Positions 1 to 5,358 of a stretch of DNA of 5,358 nt are shown here, piece by piece. Made by a program: the position numbers and the translations under genes. The DNA is from Fidelibacterota bacterium (GTDB lineage Bacteria; Fidelibacterota; Marinisomatia; Marinisomatales; UBA1611). The notes below the pieces were generated by a model. That model was not told where the DNA came from. It did not search any database and was given only the letters and a program-made list of their open reading frames with translations. The number at the start of each line of letters is the position of its first letter. The first letter of the stretch is position 1. The DNA is taken from positions 18,129-23,486 of the forward strand of contig PAVC01000026.1 in NCBI GenBank assembly GCA_002713885.1, given 5' to 3'.

Positions 1-77
1 CTATTGTATACCCAGCCTTTAATCTCTACATCCTGATCAATATATTGGTCTAATTTTTTTATTGTAACAGTTTTCAT
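1..77 (-). CDS. asnS: Asparaginyl-tRNA synthetase, N-terminal fragment (cut by window edge)
   Basis: Only 25 complete codons and two bases of the next are present; the gene runs off the left edge. The start ATG is at 75-77 and the peptide begins MKTVTIKKLDQYIDQDVEIK, followed by GWVYN. This is the start of the N-terminal OB-fold anticodon-binding domain of class IIb aminoacyl-tRNA synthetases, where an 'x-V-x-L-x-G-W-V' strand is typical. The Tyr-Asn after GWV, with an Arg or Ser codon (AGN) next, fits asparaginyl-tRNA synthetase (ATP-dependent charging of tRNA-Asn in the cytoplasm) better than AspRS, which usually has GWVxRRR. The start is supported by an AGAGG ribosome site 8 bases upstream. 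It follows lptE after 13 bases, so it is probably co-transcribed. AspRS or LysRS cannot be fully excluded from so short a piece. Confidence 0.7.
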   Translation of the reverse strand, partial: MKTVTIKKLDQYIDQDVEIKGWVYN

Positions 78-85
78 TTATTTTT

Positions 86-90
86 CCTCT
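86..90 (-). promoter_or_regulatory. Ribosome binding site of asnS
   Basis: On the minus strand AGAGG lies 8 bases before the ATG at 75-77, immediately after the TAG stop of lptE (91-93). It fixes the start of the partial synthetase gene. Confidence 0.6.
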
Positions 91-654
91 CTACCATGTT
101 GTCATAATATCATTTATTATATCTTCTGCAATCTTTTGTACTGCAACTTTTGAAGCAAATAATCTTGGTTCTCCGAACTCATTATCATCTTCAGAATCAA
201 TTTTCCCATCGTTATCATTATCAATTCCATCTGAGCTTATATCGCCGCTCAATCCATAGGCTCCCCAGCCAGAGTAATTACCCTTTAATATTGTTTTTTC
301 ATTCTTGTTATCATACCATTCAATACTAACATCAATTTTATAACGATACTCAGACACAGATTCATTTTTATTATATGTATAGGGTCCATCAGTTACCTTT
401 TTCACCGTACCACGTAAAATAGAGTCAGCATTATCATCAATTACTTTCAGGATACCCTCATCATTGAACCTACTTTGTATTCCATCTGAAATATTCTCTG
501 CGATACCAAATTCAGCTGTTTCATTTTCAACCATTGGTATAGATATTGTTTTTATATGTGGTGGTAATGAACCCGATAAAGAATAAAAACCACAAGAATA
601 AGCCATGAGTAATATCAATAGAATTGATATATGTATTTTGATTTGGCCGATCAT
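91..654 (-). CDS. lptE: LPS-assembly lipoprotein LptE
   Basis: A 187-residue outer-membrane lipoprotein that, by family, plugs the LptD barrel and helps deliver LPS to the outer leaflet. Residues 1-20 form a signal peptide: short N-terminus with Lys6, hydrophobic stretch 9-17, then a lipobox-like AYSC with Cys21 as the lipidated residue. The mature protein opens CGFYSLSGSLPPHIKTISIP, a characteristic LptE start in which the small protein begins a strand right after the lipid anchor; NETAEFGIAENISDGI (44-59), ADSILRGTV (76-84) and a C-terminal helix ending in Trp187 also match. Residues about 138-163 form an Asp-rich insertion (DGIDNDNDGKIDSEDD at 142-157) resembling a calcium-binding loop, which I do not expect in typical LptE. 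The start ATG overlaps the TGA of the upstream activator by 4 bases and has AAGGA 7 bases ahead. Family assignment is confident; the role of the insertion is unknown. Confidence 0.88.
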   Translation of the reverse strand: MIGQIKIHISILLILLMAYSCGFYSLSGSLPPHIKTISIPMVENETAEFGIAENISDGIQSRFNDEGILKVIDDNADSILRGTVKKVTDGPYTYNKNESVSEYRYKIDVSIEWYDNKNEKTILKGNYSGWGAYGLSGDISSDGIDNDNDGKIDSEDDNEFGEPRLFASKVAVQKIAEDIINDIMTTW

Positions 655-1880
655 CCATTATTCCTTTTAATTTTTGGCTCCAAATTATAGTCCTCAATCT
701 TCCTATAAAGAGTCCTCTCGCTAATGCCTAAAGATTTAGCTGTTTTTCTTCTGTTATTATTGTAGAAACGTAGTGTTCTAATGATTGCCTCTTTCTCTAG
801 ATTTTTCATGAGTATTTCGCCTATTGCATCATCCCGGATTAAAGGCTGGCCATCCTCTGTTACCTCCATGCTAGAATCTGGTATTGGGCTAATTACCTTC
901 ATGTTGTCATTTGAGAGCATTGGGTTAACTTCTAACATATTATTCTCTTTATCACCTGCTAACAAATTCCTTATAAGTTCTGTATCCTGTCTTAATAGAA
1001 AAAGTTGTCTAAGAATTATATCTATCTCCGCTTGTTCAGATGATCTATTTATGGAAATTGGTAATTGAAAGTTGTCAGAGACTGAATCTAATAACACATC
1101 ATTTAGCTCACGATTGACCATATCTACTGTAATACGTTCACCCTTTTCCAAAACCATAATTTTTTCAACAAAATTCTTCAGTTCTCTAATATTTCCAGGC
1201 CAGTCATATTGTTTCATAACGCGTATTGCTTCGGGCATAAAACCTCTGTATAATATTTCATTTGATCTTGTGAACTCCAATGCAAATCTTTCGACAAGTG
1301 GATTAATATCTTCAACTCTATCTCTTAATGAGGGGATATTAATCCTCACCGTTTTCAGGCGATAATAAAGGTCTTGTCGAAATTGATTCTTTTTAACCAA
1401 TTCTACTAAATTTTTATTTGTGGCTGCTAAAACACGAACATCCGTGTATCTGACTTTAGACTCACCAACTCTCATATATTCTCCGGTCTCCAAGACCCTC
1501 AATAATTTAACCTGAGCCCCTAAAGGAGCCTCTCCTATTTCATCTAAAAAAATTGTTCCTTTGTTGGCCTGCTCGAAATATCCTTTTCTGTCCTCAGAAG
1601 CCCCAGTAAAAGAACCTTTTTTATGACCGAATAGCTCGCTCTCTATAATACCCTCCGGTATGGCGCCACAATTAACAGTTACCATCAGAATATTAGAGCG
1701 CTTACTGTGTTTATGAATTGCGCGAGCCATGACCTCTTTACCTGTACCCGATTCACCAGTTATAAGCACTGAAATATCTACAGGGGCAACTTGTGCAATA
1801 AGCCCAAGAACCTCTAGTATTTTCTCAGAGGTGCCGATTATGCCAGATTGTTTCTGTAAACGTTGTATATCTATTTTCAT
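651..1880 (-). CDS. Sigma-54-dependent transcriptional activator without sensory domain (AAA+ and Fis-type HTH)
   Basis: A 409-residue bacterial enhancer-binding protein that would use ATP hydrolysis to open promoters held by sigma-54 RNA polymerase. The AAA+ domain starts almost at the N-terminus (IIGTSEKI, 14-21). Walker A is GESGTGKE (42-49). The sigma-54 contact loop reads GSFTGA (89-94) instead of the usual GAFTGA. Walker B is GTIFLDEIGE (108-117), the arginine-finger region FRQDLYYRL (167-175), and sensor II WPGNIREL (227-234). A linker of about 100 residues contains a probable amphipathic helix (280-308). A Fis-like helix-turn-helix occupies about 360-400 (TAKSLGISERTLYRKI, 380-395). 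No receiver, PAS or GAF domain precedes the AAA+ core, so it is not a standard response regulator; how it is controlled is not visible. AGGAG 7 bases before ATG supports the start. It sits 18 bases after galE and its TGA overlaps the lptE start, suggesting an envelope-related regulon. The target genes are unknown. Confidence 0.93.
   Translation of the reverse strand: MKIDIQRLQKQSGIIGTSEKILEVLGLIAQVAPVDISVLITGESGTGKEVMARAIHKHSKRSNILMVTVNCGAIPEGIIESELFGHKKGSFTGASEDRKGYFEQANKGTIFLDEIGEAPLGAQVKLLRVLETGEYMRVGESKVRYTDVRVLAATNKNLVELVKKNQFRQDLYYRLKTVRINIPSLRDRVEDINPLVERFALEFTRSNEILYRGFMPEAIRVMKQYDWPGNIRELKNFVEKIMVLEKGERITVDMVNRELNDVLLDSVSDNFQLPISINRSSEQAEIDIILRQLFLLRQDTELIRNLLAGDKENNMLEVNPMLSNDNMKVISPIPDSSMEVTEDGQPLIRDDAIGEILMKNLEKEAIIRTLRFYNNNRRKTAKSLGISERTLYRKIEDYNLEPKIKRNNG
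662..666 (-). promoter_or_regulatory. Ribosome binding site of lptE
   Basis: AAGGA on the minus strand lies 7 bases before the lptE ATG (652-654), inside the last codons of the sigma-54 activator. With the ATGA stop/start overlap it supports translational coupling and the chosen start. Confidence 0.6.
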
Positions 1881-1887
1881 TAAACTA

Positions 1888-1892
1888 CTCCT
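1888..1892 (-). promoter_or_regulatory. Ribosome binding site of the sigma-54 activator
   Basis: AGGAG on the minus strand lies 7 bases before the ATG at 1878-1880, in the 18-base gap after the galE stop. It is the best Shine-Dalgarno match in the window and decides the short N-terminus, arguing against a missed sensory domain. Confidence 0.75.
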
Positions 1893-1898
1893 ATATGA

Positions 1899-2867
1899 CT
1901 ATTGATTATAGATACTCCAGGTTGAATTAATAATTGTATATAGATCCGAATATTTTGGACTCCAATCAATAAGCCTTTTTGCATTATCTGACCCTGCGAT
2001 TATAGTACTAGGGTCACCATCTCTTCTAATTGTGAACTTGTAATCTATATTTTTATTGCTGACCTTATTTGCCATGCTAATGACATCAAGTACGGAGTGC
2101 CCTTCTCCAGTACCTAGGTTAATTACTAAATCTTTTTTATGCTTGAATAAATAATCAAGGGCCATCAAATGTCCATGAGCTAAGTCACTTACATGGATAT
2201 AATCACGAATACCTGTACCATCTTTCGTAGAATAATCGTTACCATATACACTTAGGTTTTTTCGATCTCTTGATGCTACTTCCATAACAATTGGTATCAA
2301 ATTTTGAGGATTAGACTCTTTGCCTTTTATTCTTTGGTTTATATCATACCCTGCAGCATTAAAATACCGAAGCGATGCATATTTTAATCCTTTTAGTTTG
2401 CTGAACCATTGCAGATTATTTTCAATAACAAGTTTAGTGTATCCATAGTAATTAATTGGTGCTAAAGGATGTGATTCATCAACGGGATTATACTCTGGAT
2501 TACCATAAATAGCTGCGCTTGAAGAAAAGATAAATTTATCTATACCATGCATGACGCACGCCTTTATAAGATTGATTCCACCAATAATATTATTCTTTGC
2601 ATATTTTGAAGGGTCAGTCATTGACTCTCCAGCGGCTTTATATGCGGCTAAATGAATAACCCCATCAAATTGACTAGAGTTCATCACTCTTGATAAATCG
2701 TCCTCAGACAAGGTAGAACCCTCAAAAAAACTAGCTGATTGATGAATATTATTTTTAAAACCGCTTGATAGATCATCAAAAACGGTAACCTCATGACCAT
2801 GATTAATAGCCTCTAATGTAACATGAGCGCCAATATATCCAGCACCTCCTACCACCAATATTTTCAT
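1899..2867 (-). CDS. galE: UDP-glucose 4-epimerase (extended SDR family)
   Basis: A 322-residue cytoplasmic epimerase that interconverts UDP-glucose and UDP-galactose with bound NAD; it would provide galactose for LPS or other polysaccharide. The Rossmann motif GGAGYIG (7-13) and the acidic residue pair after strand 2 (DDLSSG, 31-36) bind NAD. Catalytic residues are visible: Ser117 in SSSAAIYG and the Tyr141-x-x-x-Lys145 pair, matching E. coli Ser124, Tyr149 and Lys153. LRYFNAAG (166-173), RDYIHVSDLAHGH (221-233) and RRDGDP (281-286) are further GalE landmarks. The position matching the E. coli gate residue Tyr299 is Ile289, so UDP-N-acetylhexosamine may also be accepted. It is slightly shorter than the roughly 338-residue E. 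coli enzyme, mainly by small differences near the ends. Its ATG overlaps the uvrB TGA by 4 bases (ATGA, 2864-2867), with only a weak GGTGG (2872-2876) ahead, so translation probably depends on coupling to uvrB. Family membership is firm; exact substrate is less so. Confidence 0.9.
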   Translation of the reverse strand: MKILVVGGAGYIGAHVTLEAINHGHEVTVFDDLSSGFKNNIHQSASFFEGSTLSEDDLSRVMNSSQFDGVIHLAAYKAAGESMTDPSKYAKNNIIGGINLIKACVMHGIDKFIFSSSAAIYGNPEYNPVDESHPLAPINYYGYTKLVIENNLQWFSKLKGLKYASLRYFNAAGYDINQRIKGKESNPQNLIPIVMEVASRDRKNLSVYGNDYSTKDGTGIRDYIHVSDLAHGHLMALDYLFKHKKDLVINLGTGEGHSVLDVISMANKVSNKNIDYKFTIRRDGDPSTIIAGSDNAKRLIDWSPKYSDLYTIINSTWSIYNQ

Positions 2868-4867
2868 AAAACCACCGATTCTATATTTTGTTCTATGTTT
2901 TCTATTTCATCTCGGATTTTTGCAGCTTTTTCAAACTCTAATCTCTCAGCAGATTCTATCATTTCTTTTCTCAGGTCTAGTAATATCATTTCTCTTTCAT
3001 CCTTTGTTATCTCTTTAAAATTAATCTCATCTGAAAGAGCAAAAGATTCTTCAACTGCTGAGTTAGCGACTGAGGTTGTAAGCATAATCTCATCAATAGA
3101 TTTCCTTATACTCTGGGGTATTATATTATTTTCAAGATTGTATCGATTTTGCAACTCTCTTCTTTTTAACGTTTCGTTAATAAGATTCTGCATTGCATCA
3201 GTTATTTTATCTGCATATAAAATAACAGTTCCATTTACATTTCTCGATGCCCTTCCGGCAACTTGAAGCAAACTACTTTTTGACCTTAAAAAGCCTTGTT
3301 TATCAGCATCAATAACAGCCACCAAACTTACTTCAGGAAGATCTAGACCTTCTCTCAATAGGTTAATGCCAATTAATACATCAAAACTACCTATCCTTAG
3401 ATCTCTTAAAATTTTTACACGTTCTAAACTAATTATATCAGAATGAAGATAACGTACTCTAATATTAAGACCACTTAAATAATCAGTTAAATCCTCGGCC
3501 ATACGTTTCGTTAGTGTTGTAACCAGTACCCGCTCCTGAATCTTTGTTCTTTTTCTTATTTCTCCTATTAGATCATCGATCTGACCTTTAGTATTTCGAA
3601 CCTCGACACTAGGATCTAATAGGCCTGTTGGCCTTAATAATTGTTCAACTACAACACCATTGCAAAACTCTAGCTCTGTATCAGATGGCGTTGCAGAAAC
3701 AAAAAGAATTTGATTCTGTGCCTCTATAAACTCCTCATATTGTAAAGGTCTGTTATCAAGTGCGCTCGGAAGCCTAAAACCATGATCAACGAGTGAGATT
3801 TTCCTCGATCGATCACCATTATACATGGCCCTTATTTGAGGCAGTGTAACATGTGATTCATCTAGTATTGTTAAATAATTATCTGGGAAAAAATCAATCA
3901 AAGTAAAAGGTTTTTCTCCTTTTTCCCTGTCGGCAAAAAACCTCGAATAATTTTCTATCCCTGAGCAATAACCAAGCTCTATCATCATCTCAATATCAAA
4001 ATTAGTGCGTTGTTCTAAACGTTGTGCTTCTAGTAGTTTATTCTTTGATCGTAAAAAATCAAGCCTTTCACTGAGCTCGTCTCTAATTTGGTCAATTACT
4101 TCTAGGGTTTTTTCTTTATCTGCGATAAAATGTTTTGCTGGAAAAATAACACAAGAATTAAGGTCTTCATTGATCTCTCCAGTAAGATAATCGAATTTAC
4201 ATATTTTCTCTACCTCCGTTCCAAAAAGCTCTATTCTGATACAAAGATCTTCATATGCAGGAAAAACTTCAATGATATCTCCCAGTACACGAATGTTTCC
4301 TCTTTCTAAGACTTGGTCATTTCTGGAATAGTGTATGTGCACAAGATCAGACAAAAGTCTCCTCCTGTCTAAAGAATTACCGACGGTTATTTTAACCGCT
4401 CCTTTAATATATTCATCCGGCGCTCCTAAACCGTAAATACAGGATACTGATGATACAACAATAACATCTTTTCTTGCCATTAGAGAGCTAGTGGTCTTTA
4501 ACCTTAGTTTATCAATCTCATCATTAATAGATGCGTCTTTTTCTATGTACGTATCTGTAACAGGTAAGTATGCCTCAGGCTGATAGTAATCGTAATAACT
4601 AATAAAATATTCGACAGCATTATTAGGGAATAATTGTTTTAATTCACCATATAACTGAGCAGCTAACGTTTTATTGTGAGACATTATAAGTGTTGGCCTC
4701 TGCAGAGACTCAATCACATTGGCCATGGTAAACGTTTTACCTGAACCTGTTACGCCTAAGAGAGTTATAAAATCATCAGCATTATTGATTGATTTTGTAA
4801 TCTCAGCGATTGCTGCAGGCTGGTCTCCCTTAGGCTTAAAGTTAGAGACAATATTAAAATCTGCCAT
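2864..4867 (-). CDS. uvrB: Excinuclease ABC subunit B (UvrB)
   Basis: A complete 667-residue UvrB, close to the E. coli length (673). It is the damage-verifying helicase-like subunit of nucleotide excision repair: loaded by UvrA, it grips the lesion strand and recruits UvrC. Visible landmarks are FKPKGDQPAAI (10-20, Q-like motif), Walker A GVTGSGKT (38-45), the aromatic beta-hairpin region SYYDYYQPEAYLP to YIEKDASIN (90-115) that inserts between DNA strands, motif II DESH (336-339), motif III SATP (391-394), GINLLREGLDLPEVSLV (500-516), motif VI QVAGRASRN (535-543) and the C-terminal UVR helical hairpin (about 627-662, with Phe645) that binds UvrC. All catalytic elements are intact. The start gives the normal UvrB N-terminus, but no Shine-Dalgarno sequence precedes it, unlike neighbouring genes, and the start codon lies in an inverted repeat (4851-4920). 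It follows uvrC after 80 bases and its stop overlaps the galE start. Confidence 0.97.
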   Translation of the reverse strand: MADFNIVSNFKPKGDQPAAIAEITKSINNADDFITLLGVTGSGKTFTMANVIESLQRPTLIMSHNKTLAAQLYGELKQLFPNNAVEYFISYYDYYQPEAYLPVTDTYIEKDASINDEIDKLRLKTTSSLMARKDVIVVSSVSCIYGLGAPDEYIKGAVKITVGNSLDRRRLLSDLVHIHYSRNDQVLERGNIRVLGDIIEVFPAYEDLCIRIELFGTEVEKICKFDYLTGEINEDLNSCVIFPAKHFIADKEKTLEVIDQIRDELSERLDFLRSKNKLLEAQRLEQRTNFDIEMMIELGYCSGIENYSRFFADREKGEKPFTLIDFFPDNYLTILDESHVTLPQIRAMYNGDRSRKISLVDHGFRLPSALDNRPLQYEEFIEAQNQILFVSATPSDTELEFCNGVVVEQLLRPTGLLDPSVEVRNTKGQIDDLIGEIRKRTKIQERVLVTTLTKRMAEDLTDYLSGLNIRVRYLHSDIISLERVKILRDLRIGSFDVLIGINLLREGLDLPEVSLVAVIDADKQGFLRSKSSLLQVAGRASRNVNGTVILYADKITDAMQNLINETLKRRELQNRYNLENNIIPQSIRKSIDEIMLTTSVANSAVEESFALSDEINFKEITKDEREMILLDLRKEMIESAERLEFEKAAKIRDEIENIEQNIESVVL

Positions 4868-4920
4868 AATGGCTAATTTACATACTTTTTAAGAGAATCG
4901 TCAATGGCAGACTTTATAAT
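4851..4920 (-). repeat. Imperfect inverted repeat covering the uvrB start; possible mRNA hairpin
   Basis: Two 17-base arms, 4851-4867 and 4904-4920, are inverted copies with 14 of 17 matches and a 36-base spacer. In the uvrC-uvrB transcript they could pair over 13 consecutive positions: eight Watson-Crick pairs of AUGGCAGA with UCUGCCAU, one G-U wobble and four A-U pairs. The paired strand begins with the uvrB AUG, so the start codon would be occluded. A shorter competing palindrome, GCCAT-T-ATGGC (minus strand, 4863-4873), also includes the start codon. The spacer is AT-rich and contains no recognisable ribosome site. The complementarity is seen directly; any regulatory role is inferred, and chance in AT-rich DNA is possible. 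Confidence 0.5.
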
Positions 4921-4947
4921 TATTTATCAATCAAATAAAATATTTAG

Positions 4948-5358
4948 CTATTTCGCTATACGTTTTGAAATTTTAATGATTTCTTTGCTTAGCTTTATAG
5001 AGACTCCAATTTTTTTAGAAATATCATCAGGTGACTGGCAAGCTAATTCTTCCGATCCATTAAACTCGATAAATAGTTTTTCTATAGTTTTGTCTCCTAT
5101 ACCCTTTATTTTCAATAAAGGAGATTCCAACATCGCTTTGCTTCTTTTGTCACGCTGAAAGGATACAGCAAATCGATGAGCCTCATCCCTAACCCTTCTG
5201 AGAAGTATTAAACCTAAAGAATCTTTGTGGATTACTTGGGCATCAGGGTTACCAGGGACAAAAACTTCTTCAAGCCTTTTTGCTAAACCAACCACCGGAA
5301 TATAATCCAGACCAAGATCTCTTAAAGCAGACGTTGCCATATTCAACTGGCCTTTTCC
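4948..5358 (-). CDS. uvrC: Excinuclease ABC subunit C (UvrC), C-terminal fragment (start outside window)
   Basis: The last 136 residues of UvrC, ending in TAG at 4948-4950; the gene continues past the right edge in frame, so no start codon lies here. UvrC is the nuclease that cuts on both sides of a lesion held by UvrB. The fragment opens GKGQLN, the tail of the DGGKGQL motif whose catalytic Asp lies just outside the window. VVGLAKRLEEVF (22-33) and RVRDEAHRFA (55-64) belong to the RNase H-like domain for the 5' incision; His61 of the fragment matches E. coli His538 of the catalytic set. A tandem helix-hairpin-helix DNA-binding region follows: the first hairpin KIKGIGDKT (83-91) is canonical, while the second (IGVSIKLSKEI, 117-127) is less glycine-rich than usual. 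The gene lies 80 bases upstream of uvrB in the same direction. Confidence 0.95.
   Translation of the reverse strand, partial: GKGQLNMATSALRDLGLDYIPVVGLAKRLEEVFVPGNPDAQVIHKDSLGLILLRRVRDEAHRFAVSFQRDKRSKAMLESPLLKIKGIGDKTIEKLFIEFNGSEELACQSPDDISKKIGVSIKLSKEIIKISKRIAK

Larger units (their letters stand above)
1..5358 (-). other. Probable polycistronic unit uvrC-uvrB-galE-activator-lptE-asnS
   Basis: All six genes point the same way. Junctions from upstream to downstream are an 80-base gap, a 4-base ATGA overlap, 18 bases, a 4-base ATGA overlap and 13 bases. No terminator-like GC stem followed by a T-run is seen at any junction. Co-transcription from uvrB to asnS is therefore likely; whether uvrC shares the transcript or a promoter lies in the 80-base gap cannot be decided by eye. 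Confidence 0.65.

Noticed and set aside
781..1365. Two plus-strand reading frames of 95-97 codons (781-1068 and 1072-1365)
   Set aside because: Both are antisense shadows of the sigma-54 activator, low in complexity and with no recognisable domain.
1817..1858. Possible sigma-54 promoter (TGGCATAATCGGCAC on the minus strand)
   Set aside because: The GG-to-GC spacing is 8 rather than the required 10 bases, and it lies inside the activator coding region.
2823..3266. Plus-strand reading frame of 147 codons
   Set aside because: It is antisense to the uvrB C-terminus and the galE start; Ser/Ile/Phe-rich composition is that of a complement of AT-rich coding DNA.
4005..4190. Plus-strand reading frame of 61 codons
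   Set aside because: It is antisense to the conserved middle of uvrB and shows no protein features.
4878..4883. Minimal start-stop ORF (ATG TAA) upstream of uvrB on the minus strand
   Set aside because: No ribosome site precedes it and ATGTAA is expected by chance in AT-rich DNA.
4876..4904. Possible uvrB promoter on the minus strand: TTGACG (4899-4904), 17 bases, GTAAAT (4876-4881)
   Set aside because: The -10 element matches poorly and would put the transcription start almost on the ATG. Other AT-rich pairs in the gap are no better, so no promoter is called.
4918..4945. AT-only hairpin TTATTT-GATTGAT-AAATAA on the minus strand after the uvrC stop, as a terminator
   Set aside because: Six A-U/U-A pairs with no G-C pair and no following U-run would not make an intrinsic terminator.
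4904..5158. Plus-strand reading frame beginning MADFIIIYQS, which looks like the UvrB start MADFNIV
   Set aside because: It lies antisense to the conserved uvrC C-terminus. The resemblance is explained by the inverted repeat at 4851-4920, and the rest of the frame has no recognisable protein character.

Overview
The window is a gene-dense, AT-rich (roughly one third G+C by eye) stretch of bacterial chromosome. Every recognisable gene lies on the minus strand, so transcription runs from high to low coordinates. In that order it holds: the C-terminal end of uvrC (cut by the right edge), complete uvrB, complete galE (NAD-dependent UDP-hexose 4-epimerase family), a complete sigma-54-dependent activator with no N-terminal sensory domain, complete lptE (outer-membrane lipoprotein of LPS transport), and the first 25 codons of an aminoacyl-tRNA synthetase, most likely asnS (cut by the left edge).

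Spacing suggests one polycistronic unit. uvrB/galE and activator/lptE each overlap by 4 bases (ATGA), galE/activator are 18 bases apart and lptE/asnS 13. The only real gap is the 80 bases between uvrC and uvrB. No transposase, integrase, tRNA, rRNA, CRISPR array or convincing terminator is visible, and no stretch over 300 bases lacks a gene.

lptE indicates a Gram-negative, LPS-bearing cell. The activator-lptE pair and the style of LptE (conserved start after the lipid cysteine, C-terminus ending in Trp) resemble the Fibrobacteres-Chlorobi-Bacteroidetes superphylum and its relatives. Low GC and a compact genome would fit an uncultivated marine lineage such as Marinimicrobia (SAR406), but this is an inference from remembered family resemblance, not a demonstrated placement.

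Functionally the window joins nucleotide excision repair (UvrC and UvrB make and position the dual incision around a lesion) to envelope biogenesis (GalE supplies UDP-galactose-type precursors for LPS/polysaccharide, LptE helps insert LPS in the outer membrane), with a transcription activator between the two envelope genes. This is mostly ordinary housekeeping content and I see no new defence or mobile system. The points most worth a second look are an imperfect inverted repeat that could fold the uvrB start codon into an mRNA hairpin, and an Asp-rich, calcium-loop-like insertion in LptE.
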